Source of the DNA: a virus
Virus record (IMG/VR): IMGVR_UViG_3300030117_001806
Coordinates: 1-47,729 of that record
Reading direction: 5' to 3' (one strand)
Length of the DNA stretch: 47,729 nt
Shown here: piece by piece, positions 42,191 through 47,729 of the stretch
Position numbering within the stretch: position 1 is the first letter of the stretch
Layout: each line of letters opens with the position of its first letter
The notes under the pieces: model-generated
Seen by the model: only the letters and a program-made list of their open reading frames with translations
Databases searched by the model: none
Told to the model about the DNA's origin: nothing
Position numbers and translations under genes: made by a program

Positions 42191-44149
42191 CTAATGCGTT
42201 TCTGCCCAATTTTTACCAATATCATACGATCCTGGCGTAGGTATTTTAAAGCCTAGCTCCTGTCCTGTTTCAAGCATAGCCTGTACCTGTATCTTTCCTA
42301 GTTGTTCTGCATCCTCCTTTGTTCCAATTACTTCTACTTGATATTCGTCATGAATAAAACCAACCATTTTAAAAGCGATCCCATCCTTACGAGCTCTGTC
42401 ATGCCATTTCAAAAGGCTATGTTTCATAAGACAAGCTTCTCCATTTTGTAGGATACCTGCCAGAGTTTTATGTTCGTTAGGTACAATTACTTTCCTGCCA
42501 TCATACCCTGTAAAGTAACCTTGCTCTGCAACATGAGGAACAAATTGATTCTTTAAATTGTATAAACCATCGATGTTCATTTCAAAACGAGTTCGAGCTG
42601 CCTGTGCTTCTTTCGTATTTACTTTTAATATTTGTGCAGTTTTTACTACCCCTGCACCAAGTAGCCACGCATAGATAAATGTTTTAGCCATATCCCTAGT
42701 GCAACCCTTTACACCTAGAGCTTCTTTGTTAAGGTTGTGAATGTCAGTTTGATTTTCTTTTTTACCTGCAATGATAGACTTGGCATACATGTCAGCATCA
42801 AAATGTCTCCAAAGATAATCAGCTAAGACTCGAAGTTGTATCCCATCAGCATCTGTACCCACAAGCCAAGAGCCAGAGGGAACTGTCCAACAAGCTCGTA
42901 AGTGAAGATCATATTGTTTCTTAACTTCTTCAACAGAAGTCTTGGCATCTCCATGAAAAGGAGAAGAGATGTTGGCAGTGTTAGGGTCTTTGTGAGCACA
43001 ACGCCCTGTCCATGCCCCAATATTATTTATCCTGCCATGAATCCTAGAGTCCTCTGTACACTGTCCTATCCACTCGACAAGAGAGCTTCTTCTTCCTTCG
43101 AGTGTCAACCATTGTGCTAATGCTTTTGCTCCTGTAGGGGCATCCTGTGGTAGTGTGTTGAGGTTTGATTCTGACACAGTAAAACCATAGCGATCAAGGT
43201 CAGCTTTCTTCTGGTCATAAAACTCCTGTGTCATGGCAGCAACAGACTTACCATAAGGATCACCAACTTTTTTACGAGCAAAACCAATAGCAGTTTTTGT
43301 TTTGTCTATTGGCTTCCAACCTGCATCCCATAACACATCGATCCTATCTTTAGCAGAAGCAGGATTAAAACAAATCCAATCCTCACAGATAAGTTCTTCT
43401 TCTTTTACTGTAGTCAACGCATACTTCTCTTTGGCTTTTGTAACTGTAGCCATTTCAGTTCCATCCTTTTTGAGTCTGTACTTTATTCTGTTGACCTCTG
43501 TAAGTTTAGGAGGAAAGTCTATTTGAAATTGCTCTTCAAGTGTGCTCATCTTTGTTTTGATTGAGTTAAGAAGATACTCTGCTTTCGTTTTATCAAAGTG
43601 AAAGCCATAATACTGCGTCCTTACGAGCTCTATCTGTACATTATGCTCTGTTCTTAATGAGTTACTCCAAGCAACATCCCAAATAATGTCATAAAAATGA
43701 TGATACAAAGAAGTTGTAACCTCGATATCTTGATACCAATACTCAACCATTTCAGTGCTAAATAAATCAAATTCATGAAAGTCTCCTTTGTGTTTGCCTA
43801 ATCTTATACCCCAAGCTTGTAGACTATGAGGATACTTTGCACCTTTAGGTGTTTCAATATCATAGTTCACTAACCTACTTACAATCAAAGTATCTACTAT
43901 TTTTTTAGGATCAATTAATTTTGGTTGTAATAACTTATTTAAAAGAGGTGCATCAAACTGTACAAAGTTATGACCTACAATCAGATCTAAAGATTGATAC
44001 CATTTGATAGCTTCAGCTTTAGCTTTATCGTCTTCATGACAGTTATCAAATCTGTACACTTCCCCTGTTGCTAAGTCTTTGCCCCCACAAAGCCACAGTT
44101 TATCTGCTTCTATCCCATTTGTTTCTATATCACTTACTGCAATCTTCAT
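42191..44149 (-). CDS. DNA polymerase, family A, T7-like
   Basis: A 652-residue replicative polymerase with 3'-5' exonuclease. Exonuclease acids: Asp7 and Glu9 (SDIETNG), HNFVQFDAP (60-68), YWYQDIE with Asp141. Polymerase motif A is GTDADGIQLRVLA (Asp433). Motif B is RDMAKTFIYAWLLGAG (485-500) with Tyr493. Motif C is HDEYQVEV (600-607). Tyr493 is at the place of T7 Tyr526/E. coli Phe762. A length near T7 gp5 (704) suggests a similar thioredoxin-type or other processivity arrangement, but I cannot see a thioredoxin loop. ATGA overlap with the primase-helicase. Confidence 0.95.
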   Translation of the reverse strand: MKIAVSDIETNGIEADKLWLCGGKDLATGEVYRFDNCHEDDKAKAEAIKWYQSLDLIVGHNFVQFDAPLLNKLLQPKLIDPKKIVDTLIVSRLVNYDIETPKGAKYPHSLQAWGIRLGKHKGDFHEFDLFSTEMVEYWYQDIEVTTSLYHHFYDIIWDVAWSNSLRTEHNVQIELVRTQYYGFHFDKTKAEYLLNSIKTKMSTLEEQFQIDFPPKLTEVNRIKYRLKKDGTEMATVTKAKEKYALTTVKEEELICEDWICFNPASAKDRIDVLWDAGWKPIDKTKTAIGFARKKVGDPYGKSVAAMTQEFYDQKKADLDRYGFTVSESNLNTLPQDAPTGAKALAQWLTLEGRRSSLVEWIGQCTEDSRIHGRINNIGAWTGRCAHKDPNTANISSPFHGDAKTSVEEVKKQYDLHLRACWTVPSGSWLVGTDADGIQLRVLADYLWRHFDADMYAKSIIAGKKENQTDIHNLNKEALGVKGCTRDMAKTFIYAWLLGAGVVKTAQILKVNTKEAQAARTRFEMNIDGLYNLKNQFVPHVAEQGYFTGYDGRKVIVPNEHKTLAGILQNGEACLMKHSLLKWHDRARKDGIAFKMVGFIHDEYQVEVIGTKEDAEQLGKIQVQAMLETGQELGFKIPTPGSYDIGKNWAETH

Positions 44150-45738
44150 GCTTGGAATACTACCTCTTCAAGTATGGTAGTTTCTGGATCATAGTAAACC
44201 TTTCCTGCTCTTCCAAGTTTAGCGAAAGGTCTATTCTTATCGACAATAAATTCAGTTGTGTTTCTTTCTCGTTCATCATCAGATTCAACTTCTCTTTTTA
44301 ATTTTATACAGATAATAGCTTCTTCTTCCAGAGATGCTGCATATTTGGTACGCCCATCTTCATTCACTTGACTAATAAATATAACTCCTATGTTTAATTC
44401 TTTAGCAAGTTGTGCCATCCTTGAACCTAAAGTGGTTAACGTACTAGTTGCGCCATCAACCCCATCATTAGATAAGTAGGCTAGACGTTGAACATGATCA
44501 ATAAAAATGTATTCTGCTCCATAAACTGTAGAAGATAGTCTTACATAGTCTAGTAATTGCATAGGATTGTCATGACTTTGCATCTCAAAAACGATTGTGT
44601 TGTCTCCTCCTGCAATTTTTTGTCCTGCTTTTATAACTTGTTCCTCTGTATAACCAGAAGCTTCTTCATCTTCTCGTGTTCTTACATTTACTCCAAGCTC
44701 GTAAGTTGCCATTGCTCTGTAAGTTGTAGACTTAACCTCTTCCATGTGAAGCATAGCTAACTTTGTATTTTGTTTTAGTAATCCTACTTCAAAGTATCTG
44801 ACTAATTCTGTTTTACCTTGACCTCGTTCAGCTTTGATAAAAGTAAGTCCACCTTTGACTAGCCCTCGTATCTTATCATCTAAACCAGAATGACCTGTAG
44901 GTACATACTCATAAGGATTCTCTGTTTTAATTGCGTTCGATATTGCTAGATCACCAACAAAGAAATTATCTGGTGCGAATCTTTGAGGTTTAACTGCACT
45001 CCATTTCAAAGAGTCAGCATCACCTTTCATTAAGAACTCGTTAGCATCCTTCCATTTAGTCATAGGAACATAAAAGAATTTTTCTGGCATCAGACTATAA
45101 AGTTTTTGTGCTACTGCTTTTCCAGACTTATCAAGCTCACCTGCATAGACTACTTGTTCAAAAGTATTTAAGTATTCATAATTATTTTTAATAAATTTAT
45201 CAGAGATTGTAGAACTAGGTAAAGACTTTACAGGAAAGGATTCTAAGACTTGATACAAACTCGCAGCATCGAACTCTCCCTCAGTAATATATATTCTTTT
45301 AGATGATCCTGCATTCCAATCTGGTCCAAACAATTCTGATAAAGAACCACGATCTTTTAACCAAAACTTTTTCTCATGATAGCCACGATACTTTACGTTG
45401 TCTTTGTATTTAAATGCGTATCGTATTGGTAAGTTGTTCTCTCCATACTGAATCTGGATACCATACTTTTCAGCAACGTCTTTACGAATACCTCTTACAC
45501 TTTCAAATGATCCTTTCACTATCTTAGCTTTTTTAATGTCTACCTTTGGAGGTGGTGGTGGATAGGTACTCTCTGCCCAAGCAAACTTTGGAGCTCCATT
45601 TGGATAACCTCTTCCACAAGAATGACAATGACCTACTTTGGTAACAACATTATAGCTAAAGGCATCAGAGCTTGCACACTCTTCAAAAGGACAAGGCTGA
45701 TGTGACACTTCATTCTTTTCATTTACTACTGCTTTCAT
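44146..45738 (-). CDS. Primase-helicase, T7 gp4-like
   Basis: A 530-residue bifunctional protein. I place the start at the ATG at 45738, seven bases after AAAGGA; an in-frame TTG at 45744 adds two residues. A zinc-binding primase domain has Cys16, Cys21, Cys38 and Cys41 (CPFEEC ... CHSC). The Toprim domain shows RIYITEGEFDAAS (Glu153). The DnaB-type helicase domain shows Walker A AERGQGKTEL (about 303-312) and Walker B YIFIDHVQRLAY (Asp414). It unwinds the fork and primes the lagging strand with the neighbouring polymerase. Confidence 0.93.
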   Translation of the reverse strand: MKAVVNEKNEVSHQPCPFEECASSDAFSYNVVTKVGHCHSCGRGYPNGAPKFAWAESTYPPPPPKVDIKKAKIVKGSFESVRGIRKDVAEKYGIQIQYGENNLPIRYAFKYKDNVKYRGYHEKKFWLKDRGSLSELFGPDWNAGSSKRIYITEGEFDAASLYQVLESFPVKSLPSSTISDKFIKNNYEYLNTFEQVVYAGELDKSGKAVAQKLYSLMPEKFFYVPMTKWKDANEFLMKGDADSLKWSAVKPQRFAPDNFFVGDLAISNAIKTENPYEYVPTGHSGLDDKIRGLVKGGLTFIKAERGQGKTELVRYFEVGLLKQNTKLAMLHMEEVKSTTYRAMATYELGVNVRTREDEEASGYTEEQVIKAGQKIAGGDNTIVFEMQSHDNPMQLLDYVRLSSTVYGAEYIFIDHVQRLAYLSNDGVDGATSTLTTLGSRMAQLAKELNIGVIFISQVNEDGRTKYAASLEEEAIICIKLKREVESDDERERNTTEFIVDKNRPFAKLGRAGKVYYDPETTILEEVVFQA

Positions 45739-45755
45739 TAACAATTCCTTTAAAT

Positions 45756-45899
45756 TTAAAAGGGTGGTTCTTCATCTTTTGTTTTTGGCAACCATACGTC
45801 CACCTCTACTGCTTCCTGTACAGGTTTGGGAATAAAGACATCTCTTACACCTATATCCTGTAAGAAACATTTTAAATTGTATGGTATATCCTCACTCAT
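45756..45899 (-). CDS. 47-residue acidic protein upstream of primase
   Basis: The frame runs from the ATG at 45899 to a TAA at 45758-45756, 18 bases before the primase ATG. It reads MSEDIPYNLKCFLQDIGVRD, then VFIPKPVQEAVEVDVWLP, and ends KTKDEEPPF. The acidic aromatic ending resembles SSB-tail or partner-binding peptides. The start overlaps a tiny membrane-peptide frame by 8 bases. A similar small gene next to primase occurs in other marine phages in my memory. Function unknown. Confidence 0.55.
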   Translation of the reverse strand: MSEDIPYNLKCFLQDIGVRDVFIPKPVQEAVEVDVWLPKTKDEEPPF

Positions 45900-45981
45900 C
45901 TTCGTTCATCCATACTAAAACTAATCCAAAGATTGTCCAAATTAATGCAACAATCAAAGCTATATAAAAAAATATTATCAA
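45892..45981 (-). CDS. 29-residue single-span membrane peptide
   Basis: The frame starts at a TTG overlapping the upstream stop (TTGA) with GAGAGG eight bases before it, and ends with a TGA at 45894-45892 inside the next gene. It encodes one hydrophobic helix, IIFFYIALIVALIWTIFGL, then VLVWMNEDE. Overlaps on both sides and a clean helix argue for translation. The non-ATG start lowers confidence. Confidence 0.42.
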   Translation of the reverse strand: MIIFFYIALIVALIWTIFGLVLVWMNEDE

Positions 45982-46196
45982 TGGTAAGTCCTCTCATCCT
46001 TTTCATTTCTCCAACTTACAAAATCTTCTGATGTCAAACCTTGAGATAAAAGAAATTCTTGTAAGTCTAATACTACAAATAAGAGTTCTTGATTCTGATT
46101 CAAGATATGATTGAACAAAGTTTTATCCTCTTCATTTAATTTTTGTAGTACACTCTTAATCTTTTCTATCATTATTATTATTTTTTCTTCATCCAT
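45978..46196 (-). CDS. Small helical early protein
   Basis: A 72-residue acidic helical protein (MIEKIKSVLQKLNEEDKTLF, then LLFVVLDLQEFLLSQGL). No family recognised. It is the first gene downstream of the regulatory region with the 16-bp inverted repeat, so it is the leading gene of the primase-polymerase operon. Coiled-coil character suggests a regulator or adaptor; this is inference. Confidence 0.55.
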   Translation of the reverse strand: MDEEKIIIMIEKIKSVLQKLNEEDKTLFNHILNQNQELLFVVLDLQEFLLSQGLTSEDFVSWRNEKDERTYH

Positions 46197-46393
46197 TTTA
46201 CTAAACCTTTTAGTTATACCTACAGTATAAATTATCTATTAAGAATAAAATATAAGTTACTGTAGGTATAACTTTAAGTTTATAAATAGCAACTAAAATA
46301 AAGTTACAAGTGTGCCAAGATGACACACATTATTTCCAGTGCAACCAATATAAATAAATGTAGAAAATTATAAAGGCTAAAAGCACTATCAAC
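46197..46393 (-). promoter_or_regulatory. AT-rich early regulatory region
   Basis: About 200 bases without a gene, very AT-rich. It holds a perfect 16-bp inverted repeat (46212-46227 and 46258-46273) and an imperfect hairpin at 46310-46328 (GTGTGCC/GACACAC-type). A TATACT in - orientation overlaps the gene-proximal arm and could be a -10 box, though no good -35 accompanies it. It is the largest gap in the early arm and a candidate control region or replication origin. Confidence 0.5.
46212..46273. repeat. Perfect 16-bp inverted repeat
   Basis: AGTTATACCTACAGTA at 46212-46227 and its exact reverse complement at 46258-46273, with 30 bases between. The distal arm sits in a longer palindrome (AAGTTA, 9 bases, TAACTT on the - strand). 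The arm centres are 46 bp apart. The layout fits a paired operator or an extruded stem. Confidence 0.9.
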
Positions 46394-46645
46394 TCAATGG
46401 ACATAGGCAGGAAGTCTTGGCTTTATCACAAACCCATTACCTTTAAATTGTATAACACGATTCAGATAGAATCTTTTGTAGCCACGTTTAGTTTTCATAG
46501 TGACACAACCTTTATCAGTTATGCCATCACTTACTATACTGCCATTATATTTTCTTACAGTACCATCAAGTGTTTCAAAATAAACTGTGAAAAATTTACC
46601 TTTAAGATTGTCAACCATAGGTGTTATTACATTTGTGTATATCAT
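46394..46645 (-). CDS. Small SH3-like beta phage protein
   Basis: An 83-residue protein with the pattern KGKFFTVYFETLDGTVRKYN, then CVTMKTKRGYKRFYLNRVIQ and FKGNGFVI. Many phages carry such small beta-barrel proteins (F-T-V-x-F ... D-G-x-x-R ... R-x-I-N-L-D-x-V). Their function is unknown. It stands alone before the regulatory gap and probably belongs to the first early transcript. Confidence 0.6.
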   Translation of the reverse strand: MIYTNVITPMVDNLKGKFFTVYFETLDGTVRKYNGSIVSDGITDKGCVTMKTKRGYKRFYLNRVIQFKGNGFVIKPRLPAYVH

Positions 46646-46891
46646 TTAGTATACTCCTCTATTTGTTATTGAAAAATAAAAGTTTGGTCTATCCTCATCT
46701 GCAATCATGAGTAAAGATTTTGAAACCTCTATCGTTTTAGGTGTACCATTTGTATCTCTTCTAATGTAGTTAAGGCAATGTCTTCTAGCTTTTATTTTAC
46801 TAGTAAAGAACATATCATAACCCATTTTCCAATCGTTATCCTGTTCATTCCTGTATTTAGAAATAACTTGCCATACATTATTACTCTTCAT
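46646..46891 (-). CDS. Small early protein, unknown
   Basis: An 81-residue basic protein. I use the second Met (46891), since the longer frame from 46948 lies inside the preceding small gene. It reads NNVWQVISKYRNEQDNDWKM, then KARRHCLNYIRRDTNGTPKT and an aromatic end. The start overlaps the upstream gene by 11 bases. No family recognised. Confidence 0.55.
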   Translation of the reverse strand: MKSNNVWQVISKYRNEQDNDWKMGYDMFFTSKIKARRHCLNYIRRDTNGTPKTIEVSKSLLMIADEDRPNFYFSITNRGVY

Positions 46892-47054
46892 TGTGCTCAC
46901 TCCATTTGTTAAAAATTTCTTCTGCGTATTGTAAGCCAAAGCTACCATACTTTTTTTGTATGTTAACTAAAGCATTGTCTTTGGTATTATCTTTTATTTC
47001 ATCAGCTAAACTATCCTCAATGTCTAGTGCTTGATCGTTTGAAAATCTACTCAT
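46881..47054 (-). CDS. 57-residue acidic early protein
   Basis: From the ATG at 47054 to a TAA at 46883-46881. The protein is acidic and helical: FSNDQALDIEDSLADEIKDN, then ALVNIQKKYGSFGLQYAEEI and WSEHNEE. The start overlaps the zinc-ribbon gene by 8 bases, the end overlaps the next gene by 11. No family recognised. Confidence 0.55.
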   Translation of the reverse strand: MSRFSNDQALDIEDSLADEIKDNTKDNALVNIQKKYGSFGLQYAEEIFNKWSEHNEE

Positions 47055-47178
47055 TTATTTCTCCTTTTCTAATTAATCTTTTTAGTTCACACTCTGCACA
47101 AATGTAAATGTAAGTATTGAAAAACCATTTTTTTATTTGTGCAGGTTTAAAGCATTTATGACACAGTTCTTTTTTCAT
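47047..47178 (-). CDS. 43-residue zinc-ribbon mini-protein
   Basis: From the ATG at 47178 (ATGA overlap with the upstream stop) to a TAG at 47049-47047. It has two CxxC pairs, CHKC near the start and CAEC in the middle, separated by about 24 residues, plus basic residues (KKW, LKRLIRK). This is the minimal layout of a zinc ribbon and suits RNA polymerase or nucleic-acid binding. The role is not known. Confidence 0.55.
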   Translation of the reverse strand: MKKELCHKCFKPAQIKKWFFNTYIYICAECELKRLIRKGEINE

Positions 47179-47399
47179 TCGCAAAAGTTCCTTCCTATCT
47201 TACAGTTAGCAGTTTCTTTACAAACCTTTTCATGCCTTGAGTTTTCCCAACAATCCCCATCTGGTAGGTGCATCTTCCAGAACAAATCCCATGTACCTAA
47301 TGATGTGAATAGTATAATTGCAGGTATGACTAACACTCCAATGACTAGCCAAAGATAAGCAATTCCAAAGCCCTCATTATGATATGGTTTATTACTCAT
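47175..47399 (-). CDS. Small early membrane protein
   Basis: A 74-residue protein with one clear membrane helix (about 12-36, GIAYLWLVIGVLVIPAIILF) and a C-terminal domain with four cysteines (GDCWENSRHEKVCKETANCK then CE). If the tail faces the periplasm, two disulfides are possible. Overlaps on both sides (8 bases and ATGA). No family recognised. Confidence 0.55.
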   Translation of the reverse strand: MSNKPYHNEGFGIAYLWLVIGVLVIPAIILFTSLGTWDLFWKMHLPDGDCWENSRHEKVCKETANCKIGRNFCE

Positions 47400-47598
47400 T
47401 CAATCCCATCCTTTCTTTATACTCTTCATGTAATTCTCCATTACTCTTACCACCTGTACCATCTACACCAAAGTTACATGATGCTAGCACAATAAGAAGA
47501 AACAAGCAGTAATACGAGAACCACTTGCAGAAACCCAAGAACATAATATAAGTTTCCTCTGCTTGCTTTTGGCATCTTTCTTTTATTTCTTTTTGCAT
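47392..47598 (-). CDS. Small membrane protein or lipoprotein candidate
   Basis: A 68-residue protein behind AAGGAG at seven bases. A basic, polar N-terminus (QKEIKERCQKQAEETY) leads to a membrane helix ending in a lipobox-like LASC (FLLIVLASC), then a polar tail. If processed as a lipoprotein the mature part would be 28 residues. Another Met (at residue 19) gives a more standard signal sequence. A second good frame overlaps it almost completely. Confidence 0.5.
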   Translation of the reverse strand: MQKEIKERCQKQAEETYIMFLGFCKWFSYYCLFLLIVLASCNFGVDGTGGKSNGELHEEYKERMGLNE

Positions 47599-47617
47599 TA
47601 TTTTTCTCCTTATTCAT
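47474..47617 (-). CDS. Overlapping-frame 47-residue membrane peptide
   Basis: Starts at an ATG overlapping the upstream stop (ATGA), with GGAGG seven bases before, and ends with TAA at 47476-47474. A very basic N-terminus (NKEKNNAKRNKRKMPK) precedes one membrane helix (YYVLGFLQVVLVLLLVSSY). It occupies a different frame over most of the 68-residue gene. Both have proper ribosome sites, so one or both may be made. Confidence 0.4.
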   Translation of the reverse strand: MNKEKNNAKRNKRKMPKASRGNLYYVLGFLQVVLVLLLVSSYCASIM

Positions 47618-47718
47618 CTTAATCCTCCAAACACTCCAAAGTATGTTTCAAATAGCCAAGCTACTAATATAATAATCAGTAGCAAGAACCACCTATTTGT
47701 TTCCCAATGGTGCATCAT
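47614..47718 (-). CDS. 34-residue membrane peptide
   Basis: From tandem ATG codons at 47718/47715 to a TGA at 47616-47614 overlapping the next ATG. MMHHWETNRW is followed by one hydrophobic helix, FLLLIIILVAWLFE, and a short tail. Its promoter and ribosome site would lie at or past the window edge. The clean helix and coupled stop support it. Confidence 0.45.
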   Translation of the reverse strand: MMHHWETNRWFLLLIIILVAWLFETYFGVFGGLR

Positions 47719-47729
47719 CTTTTGTTACT

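Noticed and set aside
46212-46273. Inverted repeat as a simple terminator
   Set aside because: The loop is 30 bases, the stem is AT-rich and no T run follows; an operator or origin role fits better.
46397-46672. 91-residue + strand frame opposite the small SH3-like gene
   Set aside because: No ribosome site, opposite to all genes of the early arm, and the - strand product fits a phage family better.
47474-47617. Rz/Rz1 spanin pair
   Set aside because: The frames overlap like spanins, but neither has the long periplasmic coiled coil and they lie in the early arm.
1-47729. Prophage or temperate phage interpretation
   Set aside because: No integrase, excisionase, repressor, attachment repeat or bacterial flanking gene is present.

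Overview
The window is most of the genome of a lytic, short-tailed (podovirus-type) bacteriophage with AT-rich DNA. The portal, tail-tubular-like, internal virion and scaffold proteins resemble, from memory, those of uncultured marine phages and pelagiphages. No integrase, excisionase, repressor, transposase, CRISPR array, rRNA or tRNA was seen. No phage RNA polymerase was seen either, and several sigma70-like promoters are present, so host RNA polymerase is probably used. The host is not determined; AT richness and the protein families fit a low-GC marine Gram-negative bacterium. The left edge cuts a gene, so the contig is not complete there.

Layout. Positions 1-36881 are all on the + strand and form the late (virion) arm. 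Positions 36925-47718 are all on the - strand and form the early/replication arm. The arms converge on a hairpin terminator at 36888-36913. Late arm in order: small basic proteins (1-2318); a beta-rich virion-like protein and a tail-anchored membrane protein; packaging genes (small terminase-like, HTH protein, large terminase); portal; a 1139-residue virion protein carrying a cell-wall amidase domain; scaffold; major capsid protein behind its own promoter and structured leader; capsid accessory protein; ParB-like protein; tail adaptor and tail-tubular-B-like protein; long fibre with 40-residue repeats; second fibre or receptor-binding candidate; tail assembly chaperone-like protein; a sugar cassette; then internal virion proteins including one with a lytic transglycosylase domain.

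The sugar cassette (22196-27166) is the most interesting part. Behind a near-consensus promoter it has a GT9-like glycosyltransferase, a NodU/CmcH-type carbamoyltransferase, the two catalytic halves of HldE as separate overlapping genes in reversed order, a cupin, and a short but well-conserved HldD-like ADP-heptose epimerase. Together they suggest the phage makes and transfers an ADP-activated, possibly carbamoylated heptose during infection, perhaps to host lipopolysaccharide (receptor masking) or to its own fibres. That function is inference.

Early arm, read leftwards from 47.7 kb: overlapping tiny membrane and zinc-ribbon proteins; a regulatory region with a perfect 16-bp inverted repeat; T7-like primase-helicase; PolA-type DNA polymerase; SSB; Cas4/RecB-like exonuclease; T7-type endonuclease I; a 53-residue protein, MazG and class II ribonucleotide reductase in one operon; a putative nuclease; a DUF3310 protein; and one small protein. 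Sigma70-like promoters lie before the SSB gene, the small protein/mazG/nrdJ operon and the putative nuclease gene. Family names come from reading motifs and from memory; no database search was possible.
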